DNA of 64,000 nt from CAVQEK01 sp964596645 (GTDB lineage: Bacteria > Bacteroidota > Bacteroidia > Cytophagales > Cyclobacteriaceae), in the NCBI GenBank assembly GCA_964596645.1, contig CAZQVB010000003.1:124001-188000 (forward strand). Direction: 5' to 3'. Made by a program: the position numbers and the translations under genes. Position 1 is the first letter of the stretch. Each line of letters begins with the position of its first letter. The notes below the pieces were generated by a model that worked only from the letters and a program-made list of their open reading frames with translations, did not search any database and had not been told where the DNA came from. Positions 1 through 8,841 of the stretch are shown in pieces.

Positions 1-1349
1 GAGATGAAATAGTTGCTCTTGTCTGTATTGCCGCTCATGCTCAGCGTATGGGTTTGCACAAAGCCATTCTGGCTGATCAGATCCCACCAGTCCGTGCCAT
101 AGCCATTGTCGAAGGCATCTTCCATTTCTTCGGGCATAAGCCCGGTAGCCACCGGATCGAAATCGGGCACCGGAGTGATATAGTCTGGCGCCTGGCGCGA
201 CTGCCGCCACCATTGTTTCTCAAATAAACCTATATAGCCCTCACGATCGTAGTACTCGGGCACGTGGGCTGCCTCACTGATACCAGCCGAGCCGGAGTAG
301 TTGAAGGTAGGCTTGCCTGTCGGGGAAGTTTTGCCCGATTTGGTGCTGATGATGATCACTCCGTTGGCCGCTTGTGAGCCATAAATGGCTGTAGAGCTGG
401 CATCTTTCAGCACATCGATGGAGGCGATGTCGTTGGTGTTGAGGTCGCGCAGGTTACCCCGATAGATGATGCCGTCTACCACAATGAGTGGCTCATTGGT
501 GCCTGACAGGGAGTTCTGTCCTCGAATGGAAAAAGACGGGGTGGCGCCCGCAGAAGTGGCCACGCCTACATTCAGGCCAGGCACAGTACCCTGCAGGCTT
601 TGCAGCACATTCACATTGGGCTGCTCCTGCAATGCTTCCAAATCGGCACGCACTACTGCGCCGGTAAGGTCACTCTTTTTTGCCGCACCATAGCCGATCA
701 CTATGATTTCTTCCAAAGCGGTGATGTCCGGGTTCAGCGCCAGGTCGATCACCGACCGGTTGCCCACCTCCACCTCCTCAGAGATGTAGCCCACAGAGCT
801 GTACACCAAAACCGATTCTGCAGAGGGCACATCCAGGGAATAATTTCCTGACAAGTCTGTGACGGTGCCCTGGCTTGATCCTTTCACAATAACGTTCACA
901 CCGGGCAGGCCTTCCGCCTTTTCGTCGGTCACTGTACCGGTCACCTGGCGGGACTGGCTTACCTGCTGAATGGTCACGGTTTGGTGGCCATCTTTGCTTT
1001 TCACCACGTTGATGTTGTTGTTCACCTGGCGAAAACGGAGATTGGCCGCTTTGGAGATGTACAGCAAGAATGCTTCTACAGTCACACGCTTTCCAGAAAA
1101 GCTGATCCGCTGATCCAGGCCTTCCAGCACCTGCCTGTCGTAGCTGAACACGTAGTCGGTCTGCGATTCAATGCTTTTGAATGCCTCCTGTATAGAGACG
1201 TTTTGAAGGTTAAGCTGTATACGCGCTTCCTTCACGCTCTCCTGCGCCTCCAACTCATCGGCCAGCAAAAAGCTGAGGCAGATGGTTTGCATAATAATTC
1301 CGATAAGTGAATATTTCATCACTGATAGCAGTAAGTGTCTAAATTTCAT
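1..1349 (-). CDS. SusC/RagA-family TonB-linked outer-membrane transducer, N-terminal part (cut by window edge)
   Basis: The reading frame is open from a start at 1349 (alternative ATG at 1319) to the left edge, giving about 449 residues. After a hydrophobic leader comes an STN signalling domain (about residues 38-95), then a carboxypeptidase-regulatory-like domain (about 110-195), then the TonB plug with the SusC-type motif IRGQNSLSGTNEPLIVVDGI. The C-terminal barrel lies outside. STN-bearing SusC proteins import oligomers through the outer membrane and signal substrate arrival to a FecR-type anti-sigma factor. The fecR-like and ECF sigma genes directly upstream on the same strand fit that circuit. 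The substrate cannot be read from the sequence. Confidence 0.9.
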   Translation of the reverse strand, partial: MKFRHLLLSVMKYSLIGIIMQTICLSFLLADELEAQESVKEARIQLNLQNVSIQEAFKSIESQTDYVFSYDRQVLEGLDQRISFSGKRVTVEAFLLYISKAANLRFRQVNNNINVVKSKDGHQTVTIQQVSQSRQVTGTVTDEKAEGLPGVNVIVKGSSQGTVTDLSGNYSLDVPSAESVLVYSSVGYISEEVEVGNRSVIDLALNPDITALEEIIVIGYGAAKKSDLTGAVVRADLEALQEQPNVNVLQSLQGTVPGLNVGVATSAGATPSFSIRGQNSLSGTNEPLIVVDGIIYRGNLRDLNTNDIASIDVLKDASSTAIYGSQAANGVIIISTKSGKTSPTGKPTFNYSGSAGISEAAHVPEYYDREGYIGLFEKQWWRQSRQAPDYITPVPDFDPVATGLMPEEMEDAFDNGYGTDWWDLISQNGFVQTHTLSMSGNTDKSNYFI

Positions 1350-1391
1350 AATTTTGAGTGTTTACATTTAAGATAGATGTATTCAATGCTG

Positions 1392-1436
1392 GCTCTCCCT
1401 ACCACTCGCCAAAATGCGTAGGGGGAGCTTTTTTTT
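1392..1436 (+). terminator. Hairpin plus T-run between the fecR-like and susC-like genes
   Basis: An 11-bp stem with one G-T pair (1392-1402 with 1418-1428) is followed by eight Ts on the plus strand. The flanking genes run on the minus strand, where the hairpin is preceded by As and lacks a U-tract. It would therefore stop rightward antisense transcription, or act as a structure in the susC leader. Confidence 0.45.
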
Positions 1437-1471
1437 GAGTCTGATGTCTAAGTCATATGTCCTCCTTTATT

Positions 1472-2530
1472 TTAGTTGAAGTATAGCTTTACAGTGTTTT
1501 GATTTATTTCAAAGTCGAAGCCTTCGTTGAAAGACATACTTGTAAGAACCAACTCCAGGCTTTCATTGTGATGGCGTGAGTCGTATCTCCATTGCGCAGG
1601 CGGTTGGTTTACAACTTCAATCTGCACATCGTACCAGCGCTCCAGCACCTCCATGGCCTCTTCAAAGCCTGCATCTTCAAATACCAGTATGCCATCTTTC
1701 CAACCATACTCTGCTTCCGGATCGTAGGGTGCAGGCGCGCCAAAGGATTGTGTATGGGTCATAAAATCAATAACCTGGCCCGGCACCAGCGCTATGGCCT
1801 GTTGTGCGCCAGCCGTCTTCAGCAATTGTACACTTCCCTCAGCCAGTGCCACCCGTGTGCCAGGCTGATTGGGGTAGGCGTTCACATTGAACCGTGTGCC
1901 CAGCACCCGTACGTCCAGCTGTGCAGTATGCACAATGAAAGGCCGGTCAGGATCAGGTGCCACATCAAAAAAGGCTTCCCCCCGCAGGCTCACCTGTCTG
2001 TTGTTTTTATCAAAACCACGTTCGTAACGTATTGAGCTTTCAGCATTCAGCGTAACGACAGTACCATCTGAAAGCTGAATAATAGACTTGCGACCTTTGG
2101 TATTTATTTTCTCTACATGATGATCGACCTGCAGTGGTGCGGCGGGCTGTTGTTGAGCCCCATCGATGTACACCTTCACCAAGAAGGCAAGCAGCCCAAA
2201 AAATGCCAGAGTAGCGGCAAATTTGAATAGATGTAAATGGGGTAAACGACGGGAGGGCGCTGTGTGGCGGGTTGGTAGTATACGCCGCCTGATGTGCGAC
2301 AGGTCCTCGGTCTCGAGCTGCTCTAAGAGAAAGGCCTCGTGCAACTCAGCCTCGATCATGGCCTCAAGCTCATCTTCATAATCGGCCTTTTGCAACCAGC
2401 CAATAACTTCAATGTCCTCCTCAAGGGCACTTTTCCTGTGCAAGAATCGATGTAGCTTCGTAATCTTCAACTGCCTGATATTGGGTGTATGCAGGTCTAT
2501 ACAATCGGCAAGCCTGTAGCACCTATGCAC
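1472..2530 (-). CDS. FecR-family anti-sigma factor
   Basis: Membrane-bound anti-sigma factor that holds its ECF sigma factor until the outer-membrane transducer signals. There is a cytoplasmic N-terminal region, one transmembrane helix (about residues 103-123), a periplasmic FecR domain (about 140-240, with QLSDGTVVTLNAESSIRYE) and a C-terminal DUF4974/STN-like domain (about 280-350). The listed start is GTG. A TTG at 2470 would begin the protein nearer to the first family-like residues, so the first 20 residues are uncertain. It lies 16 bases downstream of the sigma gene and upstream of the SusC transducer. Confidence 0.92.
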   Translation of the reverse strand: MHRCYRLADCIDLHTPNIRQLKITKLHRFLHRKSALEEDIEVIGWLQKADYEDELEAMIEAELHEAFLLEQLETEDLSHIRRRILPTRHTAPSRRLPHLHLFKFAATLAFFGLLAFLVKVYIDGAQQQPAAPLQVDHHVEKINTKGRKSIIQLSDGTVVTLNAESSIRYERGFDKNNRQVSLRGEAFFDVAPDPDRPFIVHTAQLDVRVLGTRFNVNAYPNQPGTRVALAEGSVQLLKTAGAQQAIALVPGQVIDFMTHTQSFGAPAPYDPEAEYGWKDGILVFEDAGFEEAMEVLERWYDVQIEVVNQPPAQWRYDSRHHNESLELVLTSMSFNEGFDFEINQNTVKLYFN

Positions 2531-2546
2531 TTGCCAAAGTTTTTTT

Positions 2547-3137
2547 TCAGGGCAGTGACAGTAGCAGAAGAAACACCGGTAGAAAGTGGCGTGATTTGAG
2601 ATGGCTTTTCAACACTTTCAGTGCCGAGTTTATATGATTTTCAACGGTGCTCTCTGATATGCCAAGCTTTGCAGCAATGGCGCTATTGCTCAGCCCCTCT
2701 TCCCTGCTCATGCGATACACCATTTGCCTTTTTTCAGGCAATTGCAGCAGTTTGTCTTCCAGCACCTGCTGTAGCTCGCGCAGAAATATTTGGTTCTCCG
2801 TGGTGTAGCCATATTGATCGTGAAGGTGGTGCTTGTACTTGAAATAAGCCGCCTCATACAACTTTCGCTTGGTGCGGTTGAAAATGGTGTTGCGGGCTAT
2901 TTTAATGATGTACGCAATGAAAGAAAGCTCTGGATTAAGGCGCGCCCTGTGTACCCATACTTTAGTAAACACTTCCTGCACTATTTCCTCTGCCTCAAAT
3001 CGATCGAGCCCAAGCCTGCGTGCCACCTGCAGTAGCGGGGGAGAATACTTGTTGAACAAAAAAGTGAAGGCACCCCTGTCGCCCTGGCAGAGCTGGGCGA
3101 TATATTTTACATCGTGCGCGTGTTCATTTTTTTTCAC
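2547..3137 (-). CDS. RNA polymerase ECF sigma factor (FecI-like)
   Basis: A 196-residue sigma-70-family protein. Region 2 is seen at about residues 22-90 (LDRFEAEEIVQEVFTKVW) and region 4 at about 130-185 (LSNSAIAAKLGISESTVENH). It should direct RNA polymerase to the downstream SusC operon when released by the FecR protein encoded 16 bases downstream. The start is GTG; no in-frame ATG lies close by. The hydrophobic C-terminal tail (VFLLLLSLP) is often seen in Bacteroidota homologues of this type. It is divergent from the XRE-cupin gene. Confidence 0.93.
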   Translation of the reverse strand: MKKNEHAHDVKYIAQLCQGDRGAFTFLFNKYSPPLLQVARRLGLDRFEAEEIVQEVFTKVWVHRARLNPELSFIAYIIKIARNTIFNRTKRKLYEAAYFKYKHHLHDQYGYTTENQIFLRELQQVLEDKLLQLPEKRQMVYRMSREEGLSNSAIAAKLGISESTVENHINSALKVLKSHLKSRHFLPVFLLLLSLP

Positions 3138-3311
3138 CTGGGTGCCGAGGTTTTTATACAGCTCTTGCGGCCAACATAAAGCCTTTATAATGCAAATAAA
3201 AGCCTTACCTGGTTTTCTAAAGTGCGTCGTCAGCGACTTTCTATGGCGGCTGACGGCCTTTTCACAAAAACCACTTATGTAATTTTTAAATATAGAGTCT
3301 TTTTCCTAATT

Positions 3312-3326
3312 TTCAACTTTGTTGAA
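3312..3326. promoter_or_regulatory. Perfect palindrome, candidate operator of the XRE-cupin regulator
   Basis: TTCAAC-TTT-GTTGAA is a perfect 6-bp inverted repeat with a 3-base spacer, ending 19 bases before the ATG of the XRE-cupin gene in the divergent intergenic region. HTH_3 regulators usually bind short palindromes near their own start, so autoregulation is a reasonable inference. Confidence 0.45.
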
Positions 3327-3345
3327 CAAAATTCATCCACTTTTT

Positions 3346-3903
3346 ATGTACGACGCTGAGGTACAGATACAAAACAAAATCGGGGTGCGCATCAAGGGGC
3401 TACGACTGAAACAAAACCGCACCATGCAGGAACTGGCCGATTCATGCAACTTGTCGAAAAGCATGATCTCCAAAATTGAAAGCAACAAGGCCATACCCTC
3501 GGTGGCAGCATTGGTCAAGATCGCCTCCTCGCTTGGTGTGTCGGTGTCTGACTTACTGGAAAAGGAAGACGTACTCACAGCAGAGTTCACCACCAGCCGC
3601 CATGTGGAAGAAAACATCACCTATACAGAAAAAGGGTACGGTATATTTCCCTACGCGCCTAACGTGCACCATAAAAGAATGCAACCCTTCCTCTTCAAAG
3701 CACGCCGCGGTGAAGTGGTGAAGCATCTTGTGAACCATGAAGGGGAGGAATTCATCTACGTGCTGCAAGGCTCCATGTACTTTAAGGTGGGCGATGTGCG
3801 CTATGAGTTGAAGGCAGGCGACGGACTGTATTTCAACTCGCTGGAGCCGCACGGCATGATGCCCATCTCCGAAGAGGTCGTTTATATCGACATATTCGTC
3901 TGA
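3346..3903 (+). CDS. XRE-family regulator with C-terminal cupin
   Basis: A 185-residue regulator. The helix-turn-helix is at about residues 8-60 (TMQELADSCNLSKSMISKIE), followed by a linker and a cupin_2 barrel near the C terminus (GEEFIYVLQGSMYF, then the GDGLYFNSLEPHG strand). This PuuR/SutR-like architecture senses a small metabolite through the cupin. ATG at 3346 was chosen over an upstream TTG at 3319, which lies inside the palindrome. The gene is 41 bases upstream of the sugar-acid operon, and is probably its regulator, with the pathway substrate or an intermediate as effector. Confidence 0.9.
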   Translation: MYDAEVQIQNKIGVRIKGLRLKQNRTMQELADSCNLSKSMISKIESNKAIPSVAALVKIASSLGVSVSDLLEKEDVLTAEFTTSRHVEENITYTEKGYGIFPYAPNVHHKRMQPFLFKARRGEVVKHLVNHEGEEFIYVLQGSMYFKVGDVRYELKAGDGLYFNSLEPHGMMPISEEVVYIDIFV

Positions 3904-3944
3904 CAGATTTTATCCGAAAACTATAATCCAAAACACATACACCT

Positions 3945-5120
3945 ATGAAAATAAAAACCGTAGAGGCCCTGCTGTACCAGTGGAAAGGTCCGGTAAAGAC
4001 GGATGACACCATTTTTGCTACTCCGCTGAGCCTGTTGCCTTTTCAGAGCGACTCTGTAAAGCCTTTTCGCTTTTTCAGTTGGCTGGTGGTGAAGATCACC
4101 ACGGAAGATGGCACCGTGGGTCTGGGAAATGCAGGCCTGTGCCCCGATGTGTGCAAGCAAATAGTGGATGCCAAGCTTAAGCCACTCCTACTGGGCGAAA
4201 ACGCGCTCAATACCAATTACCTCTATGAAAAAATGTACCGCTCCACGATAGCCTATGGCCGCAAAGGTGCCGTGCTGGCTGCCATCAGCGCGGTAGACAT
4301 TGCCCTGTGGGACATCAAGGGCCTGGCGATGAGCCAGCCGGTGTTTGCGCTGCTGGGTGGCCGCACCAAAGAAACCATACCCTCATACTACAGCAGGCTC
4401 TATACACGCCATTTGGACAAACTACAGGAAGAGGCTGCCGAGTACAAGCGCCAGGGCTTTCAAGGTATGAAACTGCGCTGTGGCTACCCCATTACCGAAG
4501 GCACGCAGGGCATGCGTAAGAATGTGGAAATGGTGAAAGTAGTACGCGAAGCCGTGGGCGACGATGTAGATGTGATGCTGGAGGCGTACATGGGCTTCAA
4601 CTTCAGCTATGCCAAGAGGCTGTTGAAGGCGCTGGAGCCATACAACTTGCGCTGGGTAGAGGAGCTCTTGCTGCCCGATGAAATCCATAATTTTGCAAAA
4701 TTGAAAGACTATACCGACATACCCATATCCAGTGGCGAGCATGAATACACGCGGTATGGTTTTCATGACCTGCTGCAGAGCCAGGCGCTCGATATTTTTC
4801 AATTCGACACCAACCGCGTAGGCGGGCTCACCGAAGCGCAACGCATATGCCACATGGCCGAAGTACATGGTGTTGAGGTGATTCCCCACGGGGGGCAAAT
4901 GCACAACCTGCATGTAGTCATGAGCTCCTTTGCCTGCCCTATGGCCGAATACTTCCCTCAGACGGAAATAGAGGTGGGCAACGAGTTGTTTTGGTACATC
5001 TTCGATGGGGAGGTGATCGCCGAAGATGGCAACCTGCAACTCGACGACAGAAAGCCCGGCATGGGGCTTACTCTGAAAACTTCGGAAGAAGACTTAAAGC
5101 ATTTTGAAATAATTAATTGA
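3945..5120 (+). CDS. Mandelate racemase/muconate lactonizing enzyme family sugar-acid dehydratase (L-rhamnonate dehydratase-like)
   Basis: A 391-residue enolase-superfamily protein with the N-terminal capping domain and a TIM barrel. Visible active-site features are K176-L-R178, putative Mg ligands E213, E239 and E265 (in SGEHEYTR) and H315 (HGG), with D288 as partner. The SGEH segment and overall layout resemble L-rhamnonate dehydratase, which turns a sugar acid into a 2-keto-3-deoxy acid. The first metal ligand is Glu (MLEAYMGF), where RhmD has Asp, so the exact substrate is uncertain. It is the first enzyme of a four-gene operon with a SDR, a FAH-fold enzyme and an aldehyde dehydrogenase. 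Confidence 0.85.
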   Translation: MKIKTVEALLYQWKGPVKTDDTIFATPLSLLPFQSDSVKPFRFFSWLVVKITTEDGTVGLGNAGLCPDVCKQIVDAKLKPLLLGENALNTNYLYEKMYRSTIAYGRKGAVLAAISAVDIALWDIKGLAMSQPVFALLGGRTKETIPSYYSRLYTRHLDKLQEEAAEYKRQGFQGMKLRCGYPITEGTQGMRKNVEMVKVVREAVGDDVDVMLEAYMGFNFSYAKRLLKALEPYNLRWVEELLLPDEIHNFAKLKDYTDIPISSGEHEYTRYGFHDLLQSQALDIFQFDTNRVGGLTEAQRICHMAEVHGVEVIPHGGQMHNLHVVMSSFACPMAEYFPQTEIEVGNELFWYIFDGEVIAEDGNLQLDDRKPGMGLTLKTSEEDLKHFEIIN

Positions 5121-5122
5121 TT

Positions 5123-5909
5123 ATGTCTGTAAGCATTTTAGATCAGTTCAAACTGGAAGGTCATACTGCCCTCATCATCGGCGGCAATCGCGGGCTGGGC
5201 CTGGAAATGGGCAAAGCTCTCGCCGAGGCGGGTGCCAATATCGTCATCGCCGCCCGCGACGAAAAGCGCAATNNNNNNNNNNGAAGAGGCTAAAGAGCTC
5301 CTGCAAACAACGTATGGCCGCGAGGCCGCCGCCTACCCTTGCGATGCCACACGGGAACAGCAGGTAAAAGATGCCGTAGATGGCGCTGTCTCTCAATTTG
5401 GCAAAATAGATATCCTGATCAATTCTGCCGGCATCAATATCCGCGGGCCCATTGAGTCTCTGTCAACCGACGATTTTAATAAAGTGATGCAGGTGAATGT
5501 GACCGGTTCATGGACGGCCTGCAAATATGTAGTGCCAATAATGAAAAAAAACGGCTATGGCCGCATCATCAATGTAGGCTCCATGCTGTCGATTACGGCC
5601 ATACCGGAGCGCACGCCCTACGCCACCAGCAAAGGCGCCATTGTACAGCTCACCCGCTCGCTGGCCATTGAGCTGGCGCAGGAAAAAATTACCGTAAATG
5701 CGCTGCTGCCCGGGCCGTTTGCCACCGAACTGAACCTGCCGCTTACAGAAAATCCAGAACAGTTCGAGAAGTTTCTGGCTAAAATACCCATGGGTCGATG
5801 GGGTGAACTGCACGAGATTGGCGGGTTGGCGCTTTACCTGGCCAGCCCCGCCTCCAGCTATGTTACCGGCGCCGGCTTCTCCATCGATGGCGGGTGGGTT
5901 TCTATTTAA
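5123..5909 (+). CDS. Short-chain dehydrogenase/reductase, interrupted by a scaffold gap
   Basis: Starts with ATG two bases after the previous stop. The first 50 codons (5123-5272) carry the NAD(P) motif GGNRGLG. After the N run the frame continues with INSAG, the catalytic serine region, YATSK and the C-terminal TGAGFSIDGGW. The two halves lie in different frames, so the real gap is not 10 bases: 9 or 12 would restore one frame. The closest general type is the gluconate 5-dehydrogenase/3-oxoacyl reductase group. In this operon it probably oxidises a sugar or a 2-keto-3-deoxy sugar acid. This is not a true pseudogene. Confidence 0.88.
5273..5282. other. Scaffold gap (10 N)
   Basis: Ten undetermined bases inside the SDR gene. 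The flanking frames disagree, which shows the length is a placeholder. Confidence 0.98.
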
Positions 5910-5969
5910 TCATGCAGGCATTTCATTCTTTCTACATCAATCACCAGTCCGGCACCTAACATTTCTTCT

Positions 5970-6980
5970 ATGCATTTAGTACAAATCTCAGAGCGACATA
6001 AAGGCCGCCGCGTGGCTATGGTGGAGGGCGGCAGCCTTCGGTTGATCGATGGCCGTCTGTCTTCTGTTTTTGCGCTGGCCAATGCCTCTTTGACAGAAAA
6101 TGCACCCATACATACCATGGTGCAGCATGCGCTCACCGATGAGTTGCTCGACTACGACGAAGTTTATCATGGTAAAAGCGACTGGAAGCTTCTGCCCTCA
6201 GCAGACCATCCGGCCGATCATATGCATTGCATAGTGAGCGGTACCGGCCTCACACACAAAGCAAGTGCGGCCAACCGGCAAAAAATGCATGCCTCAACTG
6301 ACGGCGCCGGCACGCTCACCGACAGCATGCGCATGTACTTGTGGGGTGAAGAAGGTGGCAAGCCCAAGGCCGGCGACATAGGGGTGCAGCCCGAGTGGTT
6401 TTACAAAGGCAATGGCAGCATATTGCGTGCACATGGCCAAAGCCTTACTACCCCGCAATTTGCCGACGACGGAGGCGAAGAACCCGAAGTGGCCGGTATC
6501 TACATAGTATCGCAGCAGGGTGTGCCGTATCGAATAGGATTCACGACAGGCAATGAATTTTCCGACCATGTGATGGAGAAAAAAAATTACCTGTACCTGG
6601 CACCGTCCAAACTACGGGAGTGTGCCATTGGCCCTGAACTGGTGCTGGATGAGCCATTTCAACAATTGAGTGGCCGGGTAACCATCAGTCGGGAGGGAAA
6701 AACCCTTTGGGAGAAAGCCGTGAACAGCGGCGAGCAAAATATGGCGCACAGCCTGAGCAACCTGGAGCATCATCATTTCAAATATCCACAGCACTGCTTG
6801 CCCGGGCAGGTACATATCCATTTCTTTGGGGCCGATGCTTTTAGTTTTGGCGAACAAATCGCCCTGCAGCATGGCGACAGCATGAGCGTCGGCTTCGAGC
6901 AAATGGGCCGACCACTCATCAACACATTGAATGTGTCACAAGACAATAATCATTTATTTGCCGTACAGGCACTCACATAA
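5970..6980 (+). CDS. AraD1/GguC-family protein (fumarylacetoacetate hydrolase fold)
   Basis: A 336-residue protein. The FAH-type metal site is visible as E171/E173 in GEEPEVAGIY with a downstream acidic motif GNEFSDH, followed by NYLYLAPSKLRECAIGPEL, as in AraD1/GguC proteins. FAH-fold members act as 2-keto-3-deoxy-pentonate dehydratases (giving 2,5-dioxopentanoate) or as diketo-acid hydrolases. The neighbouring semialdehyde dehydrogenase favours the dehydratase role, while the SDR would also fit a diketo-hydrolase route. It lies 60 bases after the SDR in the same operon. Confidence 0.85.
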   Translation: MHLVQISERHKGRRVAMVEGGSLRLIDGRLSSVFALANASLTENAPIHTMVQHALTDELLDYDEVYHGKSDWKLLPSADHPADHMHCIVSGTGLTHKASAANRQKMHASTDGAGTLTDSMRMYLWGEEGGKPKAGDIGVQPEWFYKGNGSILRAHGQSLTTPQFADDGGEEPEVAGIYIVSQQGVPYRIGFTTGNEFSDHVMEKKNYLYLAPSKLRECAIGPELVLDEPFQQLSGRVTISREGKTLWEKAVNSGEQNMAHSLSNLEHHHFKYPQHCLPGQVHIHFFGADAFSFGEQIALQHGDSMSVGFEQMGRPLINTLNVSQDNNHLFAVQALT

Positions 6981-6995
6981 CCGCAACTAACCAAT

Positions 6996-8567
6996 ATGCA
7001 ACTTCACGGAAAAAATATCATAGCCGATCAATACACAGACAATACAGAAAGCACCTTCAAAGCCTATAACCCCGCTGTGGAGAAGGAGCTGGAACCTTCC
7101 TTTGGTGAGGCAAAAGAGGGAGACATAGCCAGGGCCGTACAGATGGCGGAATCGGCTTTCGATCCGTATCGCGCGCTCAGCTACGAACAGCGTGCTGCCT
7201 TTTTATCAGCCATAGGCGATGAAATAATGGCCCTGGGCGATGACCTGATCCGGCGAGCCTCCGAAGAAACCGGGTTGCCGGAAGCGCGTATTACCGGTGA
7301 GCGTGGCCGCACGGTGAACCAGTTGAAGCTGTTTTCTGACGTAGTGCGTGAAGGCAATTTCCTTGGCATCCGCATCGATCGGGCCGCACCCGATCGCCAG
7401 CCACTGCCCAAGCCCGACCTGCGGCTCATGAAGATTCCTCTGGGCCCCGTGGCCGTATTTGGTGCGAGCAACTTTCCCTTGGCCTTTTCTGTGGCAGGCG
7501 GCGACACGGCATCCGCACTGGCTGCCGGCTGCCCTGTGGTGGTGAAGGCACACCCTGCACACCCTGGCACTTCAGAAATGGTGGGCGAGGCAATAAAAAA
7601 AGCCGCCAAAGCCCATGATATACCTGCCGGAGTATTTTCACTGGTGCATGGTAAGTCGACCTCTGTGGGCGAAAAACTCGTGCAGCATCCGTTGGTGAAA
7701 GCTGTGGCATTTACAGGTTCGTGGCGCGGGGGCAAGGCACTCTTCGACCTGGCTTCCGATCGTGAAGAGCCCATACCCTGCTTTGCAGAAATGGGCAGCG
7801 TAAATCCGGTATACTTTATGCCCGGCCGCCTGAAGGAGCACACAGAAACTTTAGCAGGGCAATTCATCGACTCTGTCAATCTCGGTGTAGGCCAGTTTTG
7901 TACCAATCCCGGGTTGGCATTTGCCATAAAAAGTGCCGAACTCGATCAATTTATAAATGCCTGCGCCAAAAAGATGAAAGAGACCAAGGCAGGTACTATG
8001 CTGCATCCGGGCATCAAGTCCGGCTTCGACAGCAGCGTAGAGCATGTTTCAGGAACCGGCTTTGTGGAATTAGTGGCAACAGGTGCGCAAGGGGGCGCAT
8101 GCCAGGGCCAGGCACAATTGCTCAAAACCAGCGGCCGGTCGTTCATCAACAATCCGGGGCTGCAAGAAGAAATGTTTGGCCCGGCTTCCATCATTGTAGA
8201 ATGCGATACCCTGGAAGATATGCTGGAAGCAAGTGCCAGCTTGCAAGGCAATCTCACCGCTACAATACAGGCCACTGCAGAAGAATTGCCCGAGTATCAA
8301 TCGCTGATATCATTGCTTGAGCGCAAGGTGGGGCGGATTGTTTTCAACGGCTTCCCTACAGGCGTGGAAGTGGCCCATGCCATGGTGCACGGTGGGCCCT
8401 ACCCTGCCACCACCGATCCGCGGTTCACTTCTGTGGGTACCGGCGCCATCGACAGGTTTTTAAGGCCGGTTTGTTATCAAAACTTTCCGGAAGAGCAATT
8501 GCCTGAGCCGCTGCAGTCTGCTTCCCAACATCGCTGGCGCCTCATCGATGGTGAGTGGAAAAAGTAA
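6996..8567 (+). CDS. NADP-type aldehyde dehydrogenase, 2,5-dioxovalerate (alpha-ketoglutarate semialdehyde) dehydrogenase-like
   Basis: A 523-residue aldehyde dehydrogenase with oxyanion N159 (FGASNFPLAFS), general base E265 (FAEMGSVNP) and nucleophile C302 (GVGQFCTNPG). The N159 region followed by AGGDTASALAAGCPVVVK is typical of the ketoglutarate semialdehyde dehydrogenase branch, which ends non-phosphorylative pentose and sugar-acid pathways in 2-oxoglutarate. It is the last gene of the operon, 15 bases after the AraD1 gene. The specific substrate is inferred from family and context. Confidence 0.87.
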   Translation: MQLHGKNIIADQYTDNTESTFKAYNPAVEKELEPSFGEAKEGDIARAVQMAESAFDPYRALSYEQRAAFLSAIGDEIMALGDDLIRRASEETGLPEARITGERGRTVNQLKLFSDVVREGNFLGIRIDRAAPDRQPLPKPDLRLMKIPLGPVAVFGASNFPLAFSVAGGDTASALAAGCPVVVKAHPAHPGTSEMVGEAIKKAAKAHDIPAGVFSLVHGKSTSVGEKLVQHPLVKAVAFTGSWRGGKALFDLASDREEPIPCFAEMGSVNPVYFMPGRLKEHTETLAGQFIDSVNLGVGQFCTNPGLAFAIKSAELDQFINACAKKMKETKAGTMLHPGIKSGFDSSVEHVSGTGFVELVATGAQGGACQGQAQLLKTSGRSFINNPGLQEEMFGPASIIVECDTLEDMLEASASLQGNLTATIQATAEELPEYQSLISLLERKVGRIVFNGFPTGVEVAHAMVHGGPYPATTDPRFTSVGTGAIDRFLRPVCYQNFPEEQLPEPLQSASQHRWRLIDGEWKK

Positions 8568-8841
8568 ATCCCGAAATGTGACAAGGAAATTGAGTCATTA
8601 TATCCAATCCGTCTGATCGCCCGATGGGTTATGAACAGCTGACAATTTCAAATAATCAGGCAAGGGTGAAGCGTAGTGAATTGAAAGCAAAGATGAGCGC
8701 GTGTACAAAGCGTATGAGTTGCTGATGCGTGCCACGGCCATGGCTTGAGCAATTCACTGATGATGTGCCGACCTCAATGATCGCTTGAAGGGAAAAGATT
8801 AGTTAGTGTCCGTTTACGCAATCAGACGCACTTTCGTACCT

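Noticed and set aside
8568..8841. Possible gene remnant in the 274-bp space after the aldehyde dehydrogenase, with a frame reading KDERVYKAYELLMRATAMA
   Set aside because: The frame is closed by a stop just before it and is too short to name. No match to a transposase or other family can be supported.
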